From Tomocerus qinae (lineage: Eukaryota > Arthropoda > Collembola > Entomobryomorpha > Tomoceridae), in NCBI GenBank assembly GCA_020055645.1, contig CM034546.1, positions 124,889,875 through 124,953,874 of the forward strand: a stretch of 64,000 nt of DNA, given 5' to 3'. Each line of letters begins with the position of its first letter. The stretch's first letter is position 1. Positions 12,097 through 22,100 of this stretch are shown here, piece by piece. Both the position numbers and the translations under genes were made by a program. Below the pieces are notes generated by a model, which was not told the origin of the DNA, made no database searches, and worked only from the letters and a program-made list of their open reading frames with translations.

Positions 12097-15000
12097 ATGG
12101 CGACTGCGAGGCAATTGTGCACTCTCATAGTATTCATCCTCTCTTACATATTTTGTGCTTGTATATTCTCCATCCAGGCTCCTTTTTATCCAGCAGAGGT
12201 AAGAAAATCATACTCTCTATAAAATATACTTAAAAATTAAATTTAAAAACATTATTTCTATTGTATTTAATTTGCAGGCAGAAAAGAAAGGAGCTTCTCC
12301 TACTGAATATGGATTAGTTTTTGGGATTTATAACCTTGGAATTTTGACACTGTCGCCCGTATTTGGAAAATATGTAAAGACCAAAAATATTTAACGTATT
12401 TGTTATTAGGGACCTACCGGAGACCCGAAAGCCGAATGCCGTAGACCCGAAAGCCGAATACCACAGACCCGAAAACCGAATACCATAGACCCGAAAACCG
12501 AATACCCCAGACCCGAATACCATAGACCCGAAAATCTCCATATCCGAACCCCGCACACCCGAAAACCCGAAAATGCCCGAAAACCTTCAAATCCACCACC
12601 CAAAAGGTCAAAACCTCCAATTTGACCACCCAAGTGGTCAAAATGGTCAAATCCTCCAATTTGACCACCCAAGTGGTCAAAATGGTCAAATCCTACAATT
12701 TAACCACCCAAGTGGTCAAAAAGTTCAAAATCTTTCTCATGATCTATTCTTGCAGTTTCAGCTCTCCTTTGCGACTTCTCTTTATCTTTATTCTTCCCTA
12801 AATCTTTGGCATCCCCGAGAATTTTTTCTCCTTTAGCCCTATCATCTACTTTAGCAGCATTAAAAATATCTCCATTATTATCTTCATCGGCACTCGAAAT
12901 GTCGCTATCACGTACTTCAGCATCGGAACCATCATCTCTATCATTCGTTTTCCTGGGTGGCCGAGGCCGAACATGCCGAGCCATTATATGAGGTGGTACT
13001 TTAGACAACATTTCTTTTGCTGCGCCTATGATAATTATTATTCAATATATTTATAGTTAAATGGTTACATTTACATTTGCTGTGATTCCAAAACGCTACC
13101 TACCATCAGTAATTTCCTTTTGCCTTTTAATCCTTCTTCCGTGACTTCTCTTCTCAATTTTTGACAGAAAAAAGACTTTATTTTGTTTAAAGAAGTTTTC
13201 TGAAATATCAAAGCATTATAAAAATTATTTTAGTTGTTACAATAAAGTTGTTATTTGGTTAATTCGCGATATTAATTAATTTGGGTAAATAATTTGGGTT
13301 AATAATTTGGGTTAATTTAAATACCTATTATGTTATTAGTGTCGTGTCGAAAGCTACACCCACATAGAACCAAAATAGTGTGTGTCAAGACAGGATAGTA
13401 TGGACAAGCACGTATTTAGTAGGGGGCGGGGGGGGGGCGCAGCGCCCCCCCCTAAATCTGAGAAAAAGAGGATTTTTTCCTCAAAAATGGCCTAAAATTG
13501 CAAAATTTTTTCTTATTTTTGGTATAATTTTTGCTTCCGCCCCCCCTTGAACAAATTTCTAGATACGTGCCTGAGTATGGAAATATATGGATTCTAAAAT
13601 ATCTTGCAAGTGCAGGGTTGTAAAATATGTTGATGGCTGGTCGATTTCCTTTTTTTCTTTCTACCTCGGCCCTTGTGACTGCATCGTTTTCTATCACGTT
13701 GTCCCACAAATCATTAGAATATCTTCCGAATGGTGAACGTTTATAAAAGACTTCTTTGTAGTCAATTGGTGGTATGACAAACTCTTCCCACGGTCGACCA
13801 CCTGAATATAATATAACCGTAATTCACTTTGTAGCGACAGACAATATAAGTGTTTTTAAAATATGATTTACACACCGTCTCTGTTTGTTGGTGCTGTGGT
13901 TATTGCTGCAATTAAACCGCGGACTTCGTCTGTGGTTTAATTGTCTAATAAATGTCCATAACTATATCATAATAAACAGCCTAACTGAAAATGAATGATG
14001 AGAATAGTGAATAAGTTAGCTTGTCTTTTTTTGAATGAGCAAGCTTACTTTTCCAGTTAACATGGCTAAATCTAATCATATGTTAATATAAGACCTGGGC
14101 CCTATTTCATAAAACATTCTGACAATGACAATTCGACAATTTTCAAATTTTCTGACAATTTTCTTGAATTTTCGTTCCATATAACTGCGTTTGACAAATG
14201 ACAGTGACAATGAATATTTGTGACTTTGACAACGAAAATCACAGATTTTGATTTTATTTCTTCCCAAATGACACTGACGTTTGACACATTTGTCAGAATG
14301 TCAAATCAAAATTGACAGAGGGTGAGAGTTGTGTCACTTGTCGATTGACTGTGTATATTGTGAGTAATGTTTAGTTTTCTACCTCTAGTCAGCAAGCAAT
14401 TTAAAGATTATGGACATCATATTTGGTAGTAGTTAGAGTGAAGGAGAAGAACAGCCAAATAGACGAGTCAGAGAACTTTGATTCACTATGAACTCTAATT
14501 CAGAAACCTTTGCACGGAACAATGTCTGCCTCCTTGTTAGATTACTTATTTCAAAAGCGTCTGTTATTGGTAGTTGCTGGCTTATCGGCATCGTGTCTGC
14601 ATTTCCCAAACAATGTTCGTCTTCATTATTATTATTGATATCCACTATAGCTCTGTCTGCAGTACCGGACGATTACGAGGTCTCACTTTAGTGGTTTTTT
14701 AATAGTACCCGATTACATTCTGGCTGAAAATAAAAAATAAAATACCCATTGTCTTTTTTCGCCAGTTCTGCCACGTTTGAATTCGAATTTGCTCACCAGT
14801 CTTGTTAAATATACCCATCGCTTTTGCAGCATCTGCTATTTCACCCCAAGATTTATCCTTCAATTCTTTAGTGAAAACAGGTAAAAACGAACCGAAAAGA
14901 ACGTCTGTCTTCTCCAAAATTAGCCTTAGGATTGCCACTTTTTGTTTGATAGGTAATTTTTTTGACATTTTTAATGAATGCGAATAAAAAACTATTGCAG

Positions 15001-18000
15001 TGCATAGGTAAAATAAAACACAGACTATTACTATTACACTTAACTTTATGGCTTTTGGTGCGATAGTAGAAAATTTAAAAAGACCGCGTCGTAAGATTTG
15101 ACAATTTTTCAAAATACTATGACAATTGTCATCTCTGACAATTTTTACCCAAATTGTATATGAAACAACAATTAATTGTCATTGTCACCATTGCCTAAAT
15201 TGTCACAATCAAAATGCCAATGTCGGACTACTTTTATGAAATAGGGCCCTGATTTTGACTATGTTGACTCACTTGGGTAGTCACATTGGAGGTTATGACC
15301 ATGTTGACCACTTTGGGTGGTCAATTTGGAGTTTTTGACTATTATGACCACTTGGGTGGTCATTTAACAGGTTCTGACAATGTTCACCACTTTGGGTGGT
15401 CAATTTGGAGTTTTTGACTATTATGACCACTTGGGTGGTCATTTAACAGGTTCTGACAATGTTCACCACTTTGGGTGGTCAATTTGGAGTTTTTGACTAT
15501 TTTGACCACTTGAGTGGTCATTTAACAGGTCCTGACCATTTTGAAGATTTGGACGGTCAAATTGGAGGTATTGACAATTTTGACCACTTGGGTGGTTAGA
15601 TTGGAGGTTTTGACCATTTTGACCACTTGGGCGGTTAAATTATAGGATTTGACCATTTTGACCACTTGGGTGGTCATTTAACAGGTTCTGACCATTTTGA
15701 CCACTTGGGTAGTCAAATTGGAGGATTTGACTATTTTGACCGCTTGGGTGGTCAAATTGGAGGTTCTGACCATTTTGACCACTTGGGTGGTTAAATTGTA
15801 GGATTTGACCATTTTGACCACTTGGGCGGTCGAATTGGAGGTTCTGACCATTTTGACCACTTGGGTGGTCAAATTGGAGGATTTGACCATTTTGACCACT
15901 TGGGTGGTCAAATTGGAGGTTTTGACCTTTTGGGTGGTGGATTTGAAGATTTTCGGGCATTTTCGGGTTTTCGGGTGTGCGGGGTTCGGATATCGAGATT
16001 TTCGGGTCTATGGTATTCGGTTTTCGGGTCTGGGGTATTCGGTTTTCGGGTCTATGGTATTCGGTTTTCGGGTCTGCGGTATTCGGCTTTCGGGTCTACG
16101 GCATTCGGCTTTCGGGTCTACGGCATTCGGCTTTCGGGTCTACGGCATTCGGCTTTCGGGTCTCCGGTAGGTCCCTTTGTTATTATACCTTTTCTTTTAC
16201 TTTCTATATTAAAAATATACAAAACACAACTATAAAAATCCCAATTCTTTTATAGATAGGAAAAATAGGACCCAAAATAGTTTTTAGTACTGGGATCTCT
16301 ATTTCAGGTATTTATTTGAAAATTAATTTGCTAATAAAATCATGATAATTAAATTTTACATTTTAATATTAACTATTTCTTATTTCTATTTCAGCAATTA
16401 GTGTTTTCTTATTCGGGTGAGTATCTTTAATAATTTATTGTAAAGTAGCAAACTCAAATCGAGGGATTTATTATTTTCAGATTTCTAGACAACGTTGAGG
16501 GTCATACCCTTTTCATATCGTTGTCATTCCTCTTACGAATAACTGAATCGATAGGGTCTGCTGCATTCATCACATCATCGTTTACCATCATTGCATGCGA
16601 GTTCCCTGACTCTGTTGCTACTACATTTGTACTAAAATACTTTTTTATTCAACTTAAATTATTTTTGGAATATAAAGTAAATTGTAAAATAATTTTATGT
16701 TGATAATAGGCATCGCTAGAAACGGTTTGGGGAATTGGATTAATAATTGGACCAAGCTTGGGTAATATTTTATACTTTCCTAAGTTAATTTTAATATATT
16801 TTAATCTAATTTAATTTTAATTGTGTTTTTGATTATGTAAAAATTAATTGTCTTTAGGTGGAGCATTATTTGAGGTACCTAATATTAAATCTAACAAATG
16901 TCATAATAATAATAAAAATGTATAACTAAGAATGAGTGTGACTGAAGTTAGGAGGATTTGTTTTGCCATTCGTGACGATTGGCGTATGTTTGTTCACGAC
17001 GGCAATCCTGACTTGTTTTCTGCTTCCGAGTACAAGAGATTGCAAAATCACAGATGTTGATGGAAATGAATTGGAAGGATATGGACTGCTCAAAATCATT
17101 TTCTTGCCTGCTGGAAGTATAGTCATGGGCGCTGCTAATCAAGGCTTCTTGGGTGCAACACTTGAACCTTTACTACGACAGGTTTTTTGCAGAACTATTT
17201 TATACTACTTACACTAGTTAAAAGTGACTATTGTAACTATATGTATATGGCTCTGATTGTCTTTCTTCACAGTTCAGCTTCTCACCTTTCCAGACCGGCT
17301 AGTATTTGTTTTGGTAACAGATTTATTTCATATGAATATGTTAATTAGTAATTATGTTTTTAGTAATTAGTAATTAGTATTATATTTTGTGTAATCTCTA
17401 TACAGAATGGAATATCATACGGAGTAGCAGCCCCACTATGGGGCATTGTATGTGATAAACTCCAGCATCCTAAATACGTCGTTTTGTGGGGTTCCACGTT
17501 CACCTTTTTGTCATATCTCCTTATCGGGCCTGCGTCATTTATGCCTTTTGACACGTATGGACATATTATTAGTTGACCATTGGTTTTTAATCCTTGCAAT
17601 TTACTTTTATATTATAATGTGAACTTAAACTGTGTTGCTTATACTTTGCCACAGGACACTCTGGGTCACTTGTACTGGATTGGTTGTAAATGGAATTGGC
17701 TTAGGAGCAGTGCAAGTATCTGGCTTTATCTTAGCCTTACGTAACTGCATGTATGTATTTATTACAAGGACATTTCTAATTTCACTAATAATGTTAATAA
17801 TTTCACTGAATTTCATTATATTATTAATTTCAGAGAAAATGGATTCCCTGGTAAAAATCGAAATAAAAATAAATATCAAGGCCCTGTACATATTTACTTT
17901 CCCATTTGAAAGTGTATTCGGGTTTTAAATTAAGATCTTAATAATAATTGCATTGAGTACAATATAATTTATTTTACAGATAATGTGCAAACATATGGTG

Positions 18001-18441
18001 TGGTTTCTGCTATGTGGTCATTTATGCTTGCACTTGGAATGTTTATTGGACCATCGGTAGATAAGAATTTGAATAAGAAACTAATTAATTGAAAATAGTT
18101 TCTGTACTAATTATAATTTAAATTGTGTTTATTTAGGCTGGAGGGTTTTTGCTGGACCATTTAGGATTTAGACTAGCTTCATTGTATCCTATGTTGGCAG
18201 CTTTATTAATGGTAAGACCTATAAACTATAATAGTTAAAATTATTGCTTTATTTTTTTTACACATTTTTTGTGAATATTTAGTTTTTCTGGACCGTTGGG
18301 TATTTAATAATGGACGCAAAACAACCCCAGGACGATAAAATGGATGAAGACAGAAAACTCCTCACAGATTTAATGTCATCAGATAATCTGGATATTCCAG
18401 ATGTTAAAATACGAAGTACTTATGGCTCACTGGAAGATTAA
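12097..18441 (+). CDS. MFS transporter, SLC18B1-like
   Basis: A 12-span major-facilitator protein of about 445 residues; SLC18B1 proteins are vesicular polyamine-type carriers of similar length. Phase-consistent exons: 12097-12198, 12278-12373, 16256-16307, 16395-16416, 16481-16628, 16710-16761, 16858-16874, 16948-17181, 17273-17313, 17406-17554, 17655-17750, 17834-17850, 17980-18056, 18137-18211, 18283-18441. Family signs are the first helix followed by APFYPAEAEKKGAS, the loop SPVFGKYIGKIGPK between helices 2 and 3, LETVWGIGLIIGPSLGGALFE, the second-half repeat NGISYGVAAPLWGIVCDK, and an acidic C-terminus. Exon 9 (17273-17313) is 41 nt. Read in phase it hits TAG after FSFSPFQTG, so one base appears to be missing. 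A second AG four bases further in would give an in-frame 36-nt exon. Intron 2 is about 3.9 kb because of an inserted transposon; the other introns are 70-150 bp. A poly(A) signal follows at 18665. Confidence 0.85.
12399..12408. repeat. Target-site duplication, left (10 bp)
   Basis: TTTGTTATTA abuts the left end of the foldback element, and the identical 10-mer is at 16176-16185. Removing the element plus one copy restores a continuous intron. Confidence 0.9.
12409..12735. repeat. Left arm of the foldback element
   Basis: About 130 bp of 22-bp units (cgaaagccgaatgccgtagac type), then a short unique piece, then 39-bp units of the ggtcaaaatggtcaaatcctccaa type to about 12730. This is the reverse complement of the outer part of the right arm. 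All strands and frames are unusually open here because the unit lacks stop codons in several phases. Confidence 0.9.
12730..13215 (-). pseudogene. Gene-like fragment carried inside the foldback element (unidentified)
   Basis: On the minus strand a lysine-rich exon-like piece (about 13095-13212; it contains KLRREVTEEGLKGKRKLL) can be joined by a GT-AG intron to a second piece ending near 12730. The second piece contains KEMLSKVPPHIMARHVRP, followed by an acidic serine/aspartate tract and a lysine/arginine-rich stretch. The second piece runs straight into the 39-bp repeats of the arm, so it has no natural end. The composition suggests the charged tail of a nuclear protein. I do not recognise it. 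It looks like host sequence picked up by the element rather than a transposase. Confidence 0.4.
13405..13573. mobile_element. hAT-type MITE with G/C-tract hairpin, nested in the foldback element
   Basis: A 169-bp element with inverted ends caagcacgtatttag / ctagatacgtgcctg and an exact 8-bp target duplication, AGTATGGA, at 13397-13404 and 13574-13581. An 8-bp duplication and CA(A/G)G-type ends fit the hAT superfamily. Inside the left end is a long G tract that folds on a C tract (ggggggcgcagcgcccccc), followed by ctaaatctgagaaaaag. The same internal motif occurs at 46901-47075 and 56496-56552. Confidence 0.82.
13574..13802 (-). pseudogene. Second gene-like exon inside the foldback element, cut by a MITE
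   Basis: After an intron-like pyrimidine tract and AG near 13802, the minus strand is open through a non-repetitive peptide containing WEEFVIPPIDYKEVFYK and GNRPAINIFYNPALARYF. It is interrupted at about 13574 by the inserted MITE at 13405-13573. Upstream and downstream exons are not visible in the element. Same orientation as the fragment at 12730-13215, so both could come from one captured gene. Family unknown. Confidence 0.4.
14098..15248. mobile_element. Nested DNA transposon with GGCCCTATTTCAT termini, carrying a Myb/SANT-like gene
   Basis: A 1,151-bp element. The left end reads ggccctatttcataaaa and the right end is its inverse, with CTG directly outside both ends (14095-14097, 15249-15251), consistent with a 3-bp target duplication. 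Subterminal tgacaatt motifs are abundant on both sides. The only gene inside is a two-exon Myb/SANT-like protein; there is no DDE transposase. PIF/Harbinger elements use 3-bp duplications and encode a Myb-like DNA-binding partner besides the transposase, which makes that superfamily the best guess. The CTG duplication is not the usual TNA type, so the assignment is tentative. Confidence 0.65.
14433..14968 (-). CDS. Myb/SANT-like DNA-binding protein of the nested transposon
   Basis: Exon 1 is 14746-14968 and exon 2 is 14433-14656. The junction (donor GGTATT, acceptor CTGCAG) preserves phase and removes the read-through frame that would otherwise end at 14699. The product is about 148 residues. 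Residues from about 8 to 74 match the zeste/Myb_DNA-bind_5 pattern: a leading helix KQKVAILRLILEKTDVLFGS, then SWGEIADAAKAMG, then QIRIQTWQNWRKKT with the two conserved tryptophans of the trihelix. The C-terminus is acidic, then ends in a predicted helix. Such proteins bind transposon ends or act with the transposase in PIF/Harbinger systems; here it is on its own. The start chosen is the ATG before SKKLPIKQ. Both exons are open, so it may still be functional or only recently inserted. Confidence 0.6.
15252..16175. repeat. Right arm of the foldback element
   Basis: From about 15252 the 39-bp unit is repeated in increasingly uniform copies to about 15945. The innermost copies are the most diverged, with variants such as gttcaccactttgggtggtc. 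They are followed by about nine 22-bp units to the terminus. The arm is almost three times the length of the left arm, so the tandem repeats have expanded or contracted independently after insertion or in the parent copy. Confidence 0.88.
16176..16185. repeat. Target-site duplication, right (10 bp)
   Basis: Exact second copy of TTTGTTATTA, immediately after the terminal GGTCCC of the foldback element. Confidence 0.9.
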
Positions 18442-18664
18442 TTTTAATCTTTTTATAAACTGACCCTGTTTGAACCATATTTAAAGGAGTATTTCCTCAT
18501 CTATATAATCTCCTTTTTGCAATGTTTGTATAACAAATATTCTTTGTGATGTACATGTTCTTACTCTGTTAATTATCCAACCAGTCAAGTGCTATTGTTT
18601 ACGCTGTATATGCACCATAATTATTATTATTTCATAATTAATTGCTGATCATTATATATTTTCA

Positions 18665-18670
18665 AATAAA
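18665..18670 (+). terminator. Poly(A) signal for the SLC18B1-like gene
   Basis: The sequence aataaa lies 224 nt past the stop codon, in the short AT-rich gap between this gene and the convergent rotatin gene. Confidence 0.5.
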
Positions 18671-19172
18671 GTATATCCATTTTGGATTACAATGGTTGAT
18701 ACAGCTGTTATTTTTTTTATTTTCTCAATACTGATTTGAACTATAGTAAAACAACTGTTGGGTATGTTCCTATAAACTTTGAAAGCCGCTTTATTCTTTT
18801 TTCGTAGAATATTAAGCAGAATTTTTACAGATTTTTGCATTTTTACTACTTTCATAAATTAAAAACATTTGAAAGCTCTTTTTAATACTGAATGTACAAA
18901 TACTATTTAGCATTTGCATGAACACAATGTAGTACGCCCACTATCTGTATCTGCGTTTGTTTCTTTAAAACATTGCCTTTTTGTATTTTGTACTAATAGC
19001 ATTAATTTCATAAGCTTCAACTGTGTACTTACTAGAATTTGCGCTTTACAAAAGTCTGAAAATAAATATCTAAGCTACCTGAGAATTTACACAATCTATC
19101 TACAATTATTATACGATCAATGATAAATTCTAATTAACATTTACATACTAAAATACATTGAAATCACCTTGA
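18671..19172. other. Gap between two convergent 3' ends
   Basis: About 0.5 kb of AT-rich DNA between the transporter poly(A) signal and the rotatin stop codon. Open frames here (18652-18855 minus, 18914-19123 plus) have no coding character; the space is best read as 3' UTRs. Confidence 0.5.
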
Positions 19173-22100
19173 TTATGCATTCACACTTTGAGAAGATCCC
19201 CCATTGTAAGAGCCAGAAAGCAATGTGTTCACGTTTCCCAATAAATTAAGTAGCGTTGACAAGTCCCGTTTTTCACTTGACAAATCGTTGGATCGTTGTT
19301 CTAATTTTCGAACTCGTATAATAGCTTTGTTGATTCCGTCTGGACAAGAAGCTCTCTTTGCAGACAGTTTTCCTTTCTCCGAGTTAGCAATGAGAGCCCA
19401 TAGACCAACAGCAGCACTTTCTATTTCCTCTAAATTCTCACTCGTCCTCAGTTTCCCAGATAAGGCAAGCATCAGTCCACCTTTTAAATAAACATGAATT
19501 ATTTTTAATTAAAATTAATTACACGTTCGGACAACTTAACTAATTTTCAATGCTTAACTTACTTTCACAAAGAAATCTAGCTCGATTAGCTGGGTTAAAT
19601 GATAGATTTCTTAAAATTCGCAACGCCATAGATGAAGTAGGTGATTGCTCCACGCTGATTAATGATATTAAAATGTCCAGGCATTCTGGCATCTGATAAA
19701 AAGGAACAAATTATTGACCTAGTCGTACCAAACAGACATACTTGTAATACTGTGCCAAAAAAAACTTACTTTGGCGACGAAAATTTGCATATCAGGATGG
19801 ACAGTGACGTGTACCAAAAACCCCAGAAATTGAGATTTGAAGTGGTGCTGCTTGGGTCCCCATTTCTTCCTTTCTTGGACGTGTAACTTTTTCAAAAAAT
19901 AAGGTACTCCACTCTAAAGAAATTATATAATAATTTTTCAGTTGCAGAATAGTCAATTAAAATTTCTAAATACAAATATTTTTTAAATACCTTTGTTAAA
20001 ACCGTCCGACACTCTGAAACAAATGCAGCGTTTCTTAGCAAAGATATTATGATGTCGATTGTCTTCAAATTCGGATTTTTATCTACAGATTCCAAATCAG
20101 CTTGAAGTATGCCTGTAATAAGAAATTATGTAGTACCATAAACCCTATTATGTAATAAATTAATAATGTTATCATAGATTTATTAAAAGTTTACTTAATA
20201 TTTCATCAAGTAGACTTTGCGGCGTGGCAACTTTTTTAGGACCAACACCAACTAAGTTGGTAGTGACGGTCATTGACTGAGAGCCAATAGGAAATTCTTC
20301 GGTAAAATTGAGAAGCGTTTCAATAAATAAATGTAACAGAGATCGATCAGGTGTAAATGTCCACCATTTAAATATTTTATGGATAGTATTAGCCAATGAT
20401 GAACTTAGAGCGGCTTCTTTAGCTTCTATTGATCCGTAAAATGCGACACTAAGAACAGTCAGGACACTAACTGTTTCATCATACCATTGACCGCAGTTCT
20501 GTAACAAATTCAATTATAAAACATAAAAGATAGCCAAATTCTAGCAATTCAGTAAGAATAATTTGGCCATTGAGTTATTACTTTCTTTCCATATTGAACA
20601 TCTCCAGAGTCGATGTATTTCACAGTCCAAAGGCATGTAATATCTCCACTAGAGCTTCAACGATGTTATTTTCAATTGCATGTTTCTTAGCCGTTCCAGA
20701 CAATGTGAACAGAGCAGCCAATGTATTGAGAACTAATAATTTTTCTTCGACATTCATAGAATTTTCTAAGACGACCCTCAAACTTTCACAGGACTTTTCC
20801 ATAAGTCGATTGCCTCTGCCTCCATTCCGAGCATAAAACAGGATGAATTCCCTGAGAGCTTTCTTTTTCCGATTGCTTTGAAACTAACATACTCAAAAAT
20901 CTGTATGTGAAAGTTAAAGCTACTTTTCTACACTTTGCCAAAGCCACGTCTTGAAGCCAGTCATTCAAACGTAGAAATATTGTGTCTTTTTGATTCCAAA
21001 TATTTCTTTCTAGATCTTCAAAATTCTGTCCAGCATCCATACAAAGAATAGATAGAAGAGTAAATATATTTATCCATAAACTTGAAAGCACTTCTAGACA
21101 TTTATCCTTGTGTGATCCTAAAACAGATATTAAAGTTTTGTAAACATGTTCGAATAGAGTAACAAACTAACTTACCAGACGGAGCGTCAATCACTAGCAG
21201 TTGAACTAAATTGCACAAATTACGTTTATCCCCTATCAATATCACAGCAATTGAACGATCCTTCTGAGATAGGGAGATAATCGCTTCAACTACGCAGGAA
21301 AGAGCATAACAAGAGTCTAGCCACCAATTTACTTCCATGTTAGGAGATAATTGATGACTTCCAGCAACTCTAAATAACAAAAAGTATATTTCATTATCAA
21401 TTATGATCCTACACTACAATATCCCATGTAAAATATTATGTAATTAAATTATTGACAACAAACCTAAATAAAAGCGAACACAATCCGTAGGAAGATACAT
21501 CACGGGAAAATGATTCTGGATGGAATACTTCCATCTCGCTACAATTCATAGCAATTATTAGCTTGCCAACCGATGAAAGCACTTTTGGGGTTATCATATG
21601 GGCCGCATTAGAATTATCGTCTACACAATAATTTAAATATTATAGTAGAGATAAGTAAAGGACAAAAAATATTTTTTATCAACCTTAATAGTTCATAATG
21701 TGCAATAATGTTCATTTTTGTAAATCATAAGTATGTATAATTTTATTACCAGAAGTATTATTTTCTTGAGAATTTCCTGGAGCACGAAACAATACGGACA
21801 TGTGGGAACACCAACAGATGTTTGATACCACGTTCGTTATATCCTCGACAATATTCCAATTTGGTAGTCTAAAGTCTTTACTTAACAAACCCGTGTCTTT
21901 TAATTCCGTCCACGAAGTTATCAGATTGAGAAGTAAACCTGCAGCTTTGTGTTTTACGACAGGAACCTCTCGGAGATCCATTAAGCAACTGTAAATTAAT
22001 TTAATATTCATTAATATAACATTAACTAAATAGCACTGAAGAATATTAAAAGCTAGTCTTACCCATAAGCAGCAATCCAAATGCTAGTAGGAGATTCAAG

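Larger units (their letters stand above)
12409..16175. mobile_element. Foldback / Mutator-like (MULE) non-autonomous element in intron 2
   Basis: A 3,767-bp element whose ends are perfect inverted copies beginning GGGACCTACCGGAGACCCGA. It is flanked by an exact 10-bp target duplication, TTTGTTATTA, at 12399-12408 and 16176-16185. Its arms are tandem repeats: first a 22-bp unit (tttcgggtctatggtattcggt), then a 39-bp unit built on gaccacttgggtggtcaaat. The left arm is about 0.33 kb and the right arm about 0.92 kb. Long terminal inverted repeats made of tandem short repeats plus 9-10-bp target duplications are the hallmark of Drosophila FB elements and of Mutator-superfamily DNA transposons. No transposase is visible inside, so it would depend on one supplied elsewhere. 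The interior holds gene-like fragments and two younger nested elements. Confidence 0.88.

Noticed and set aside
12314..12689. Several overlapping frames in the left foldback arm
   Set aside because: They are translations of 22- and 39-bp tandem repeats, equally open on both strands.
15640..16255. Long frames on both strands in the right foldback arm
   Set aside because: Same tandem-repeat artefact; peptides are periodic and mirror those of the left arm.
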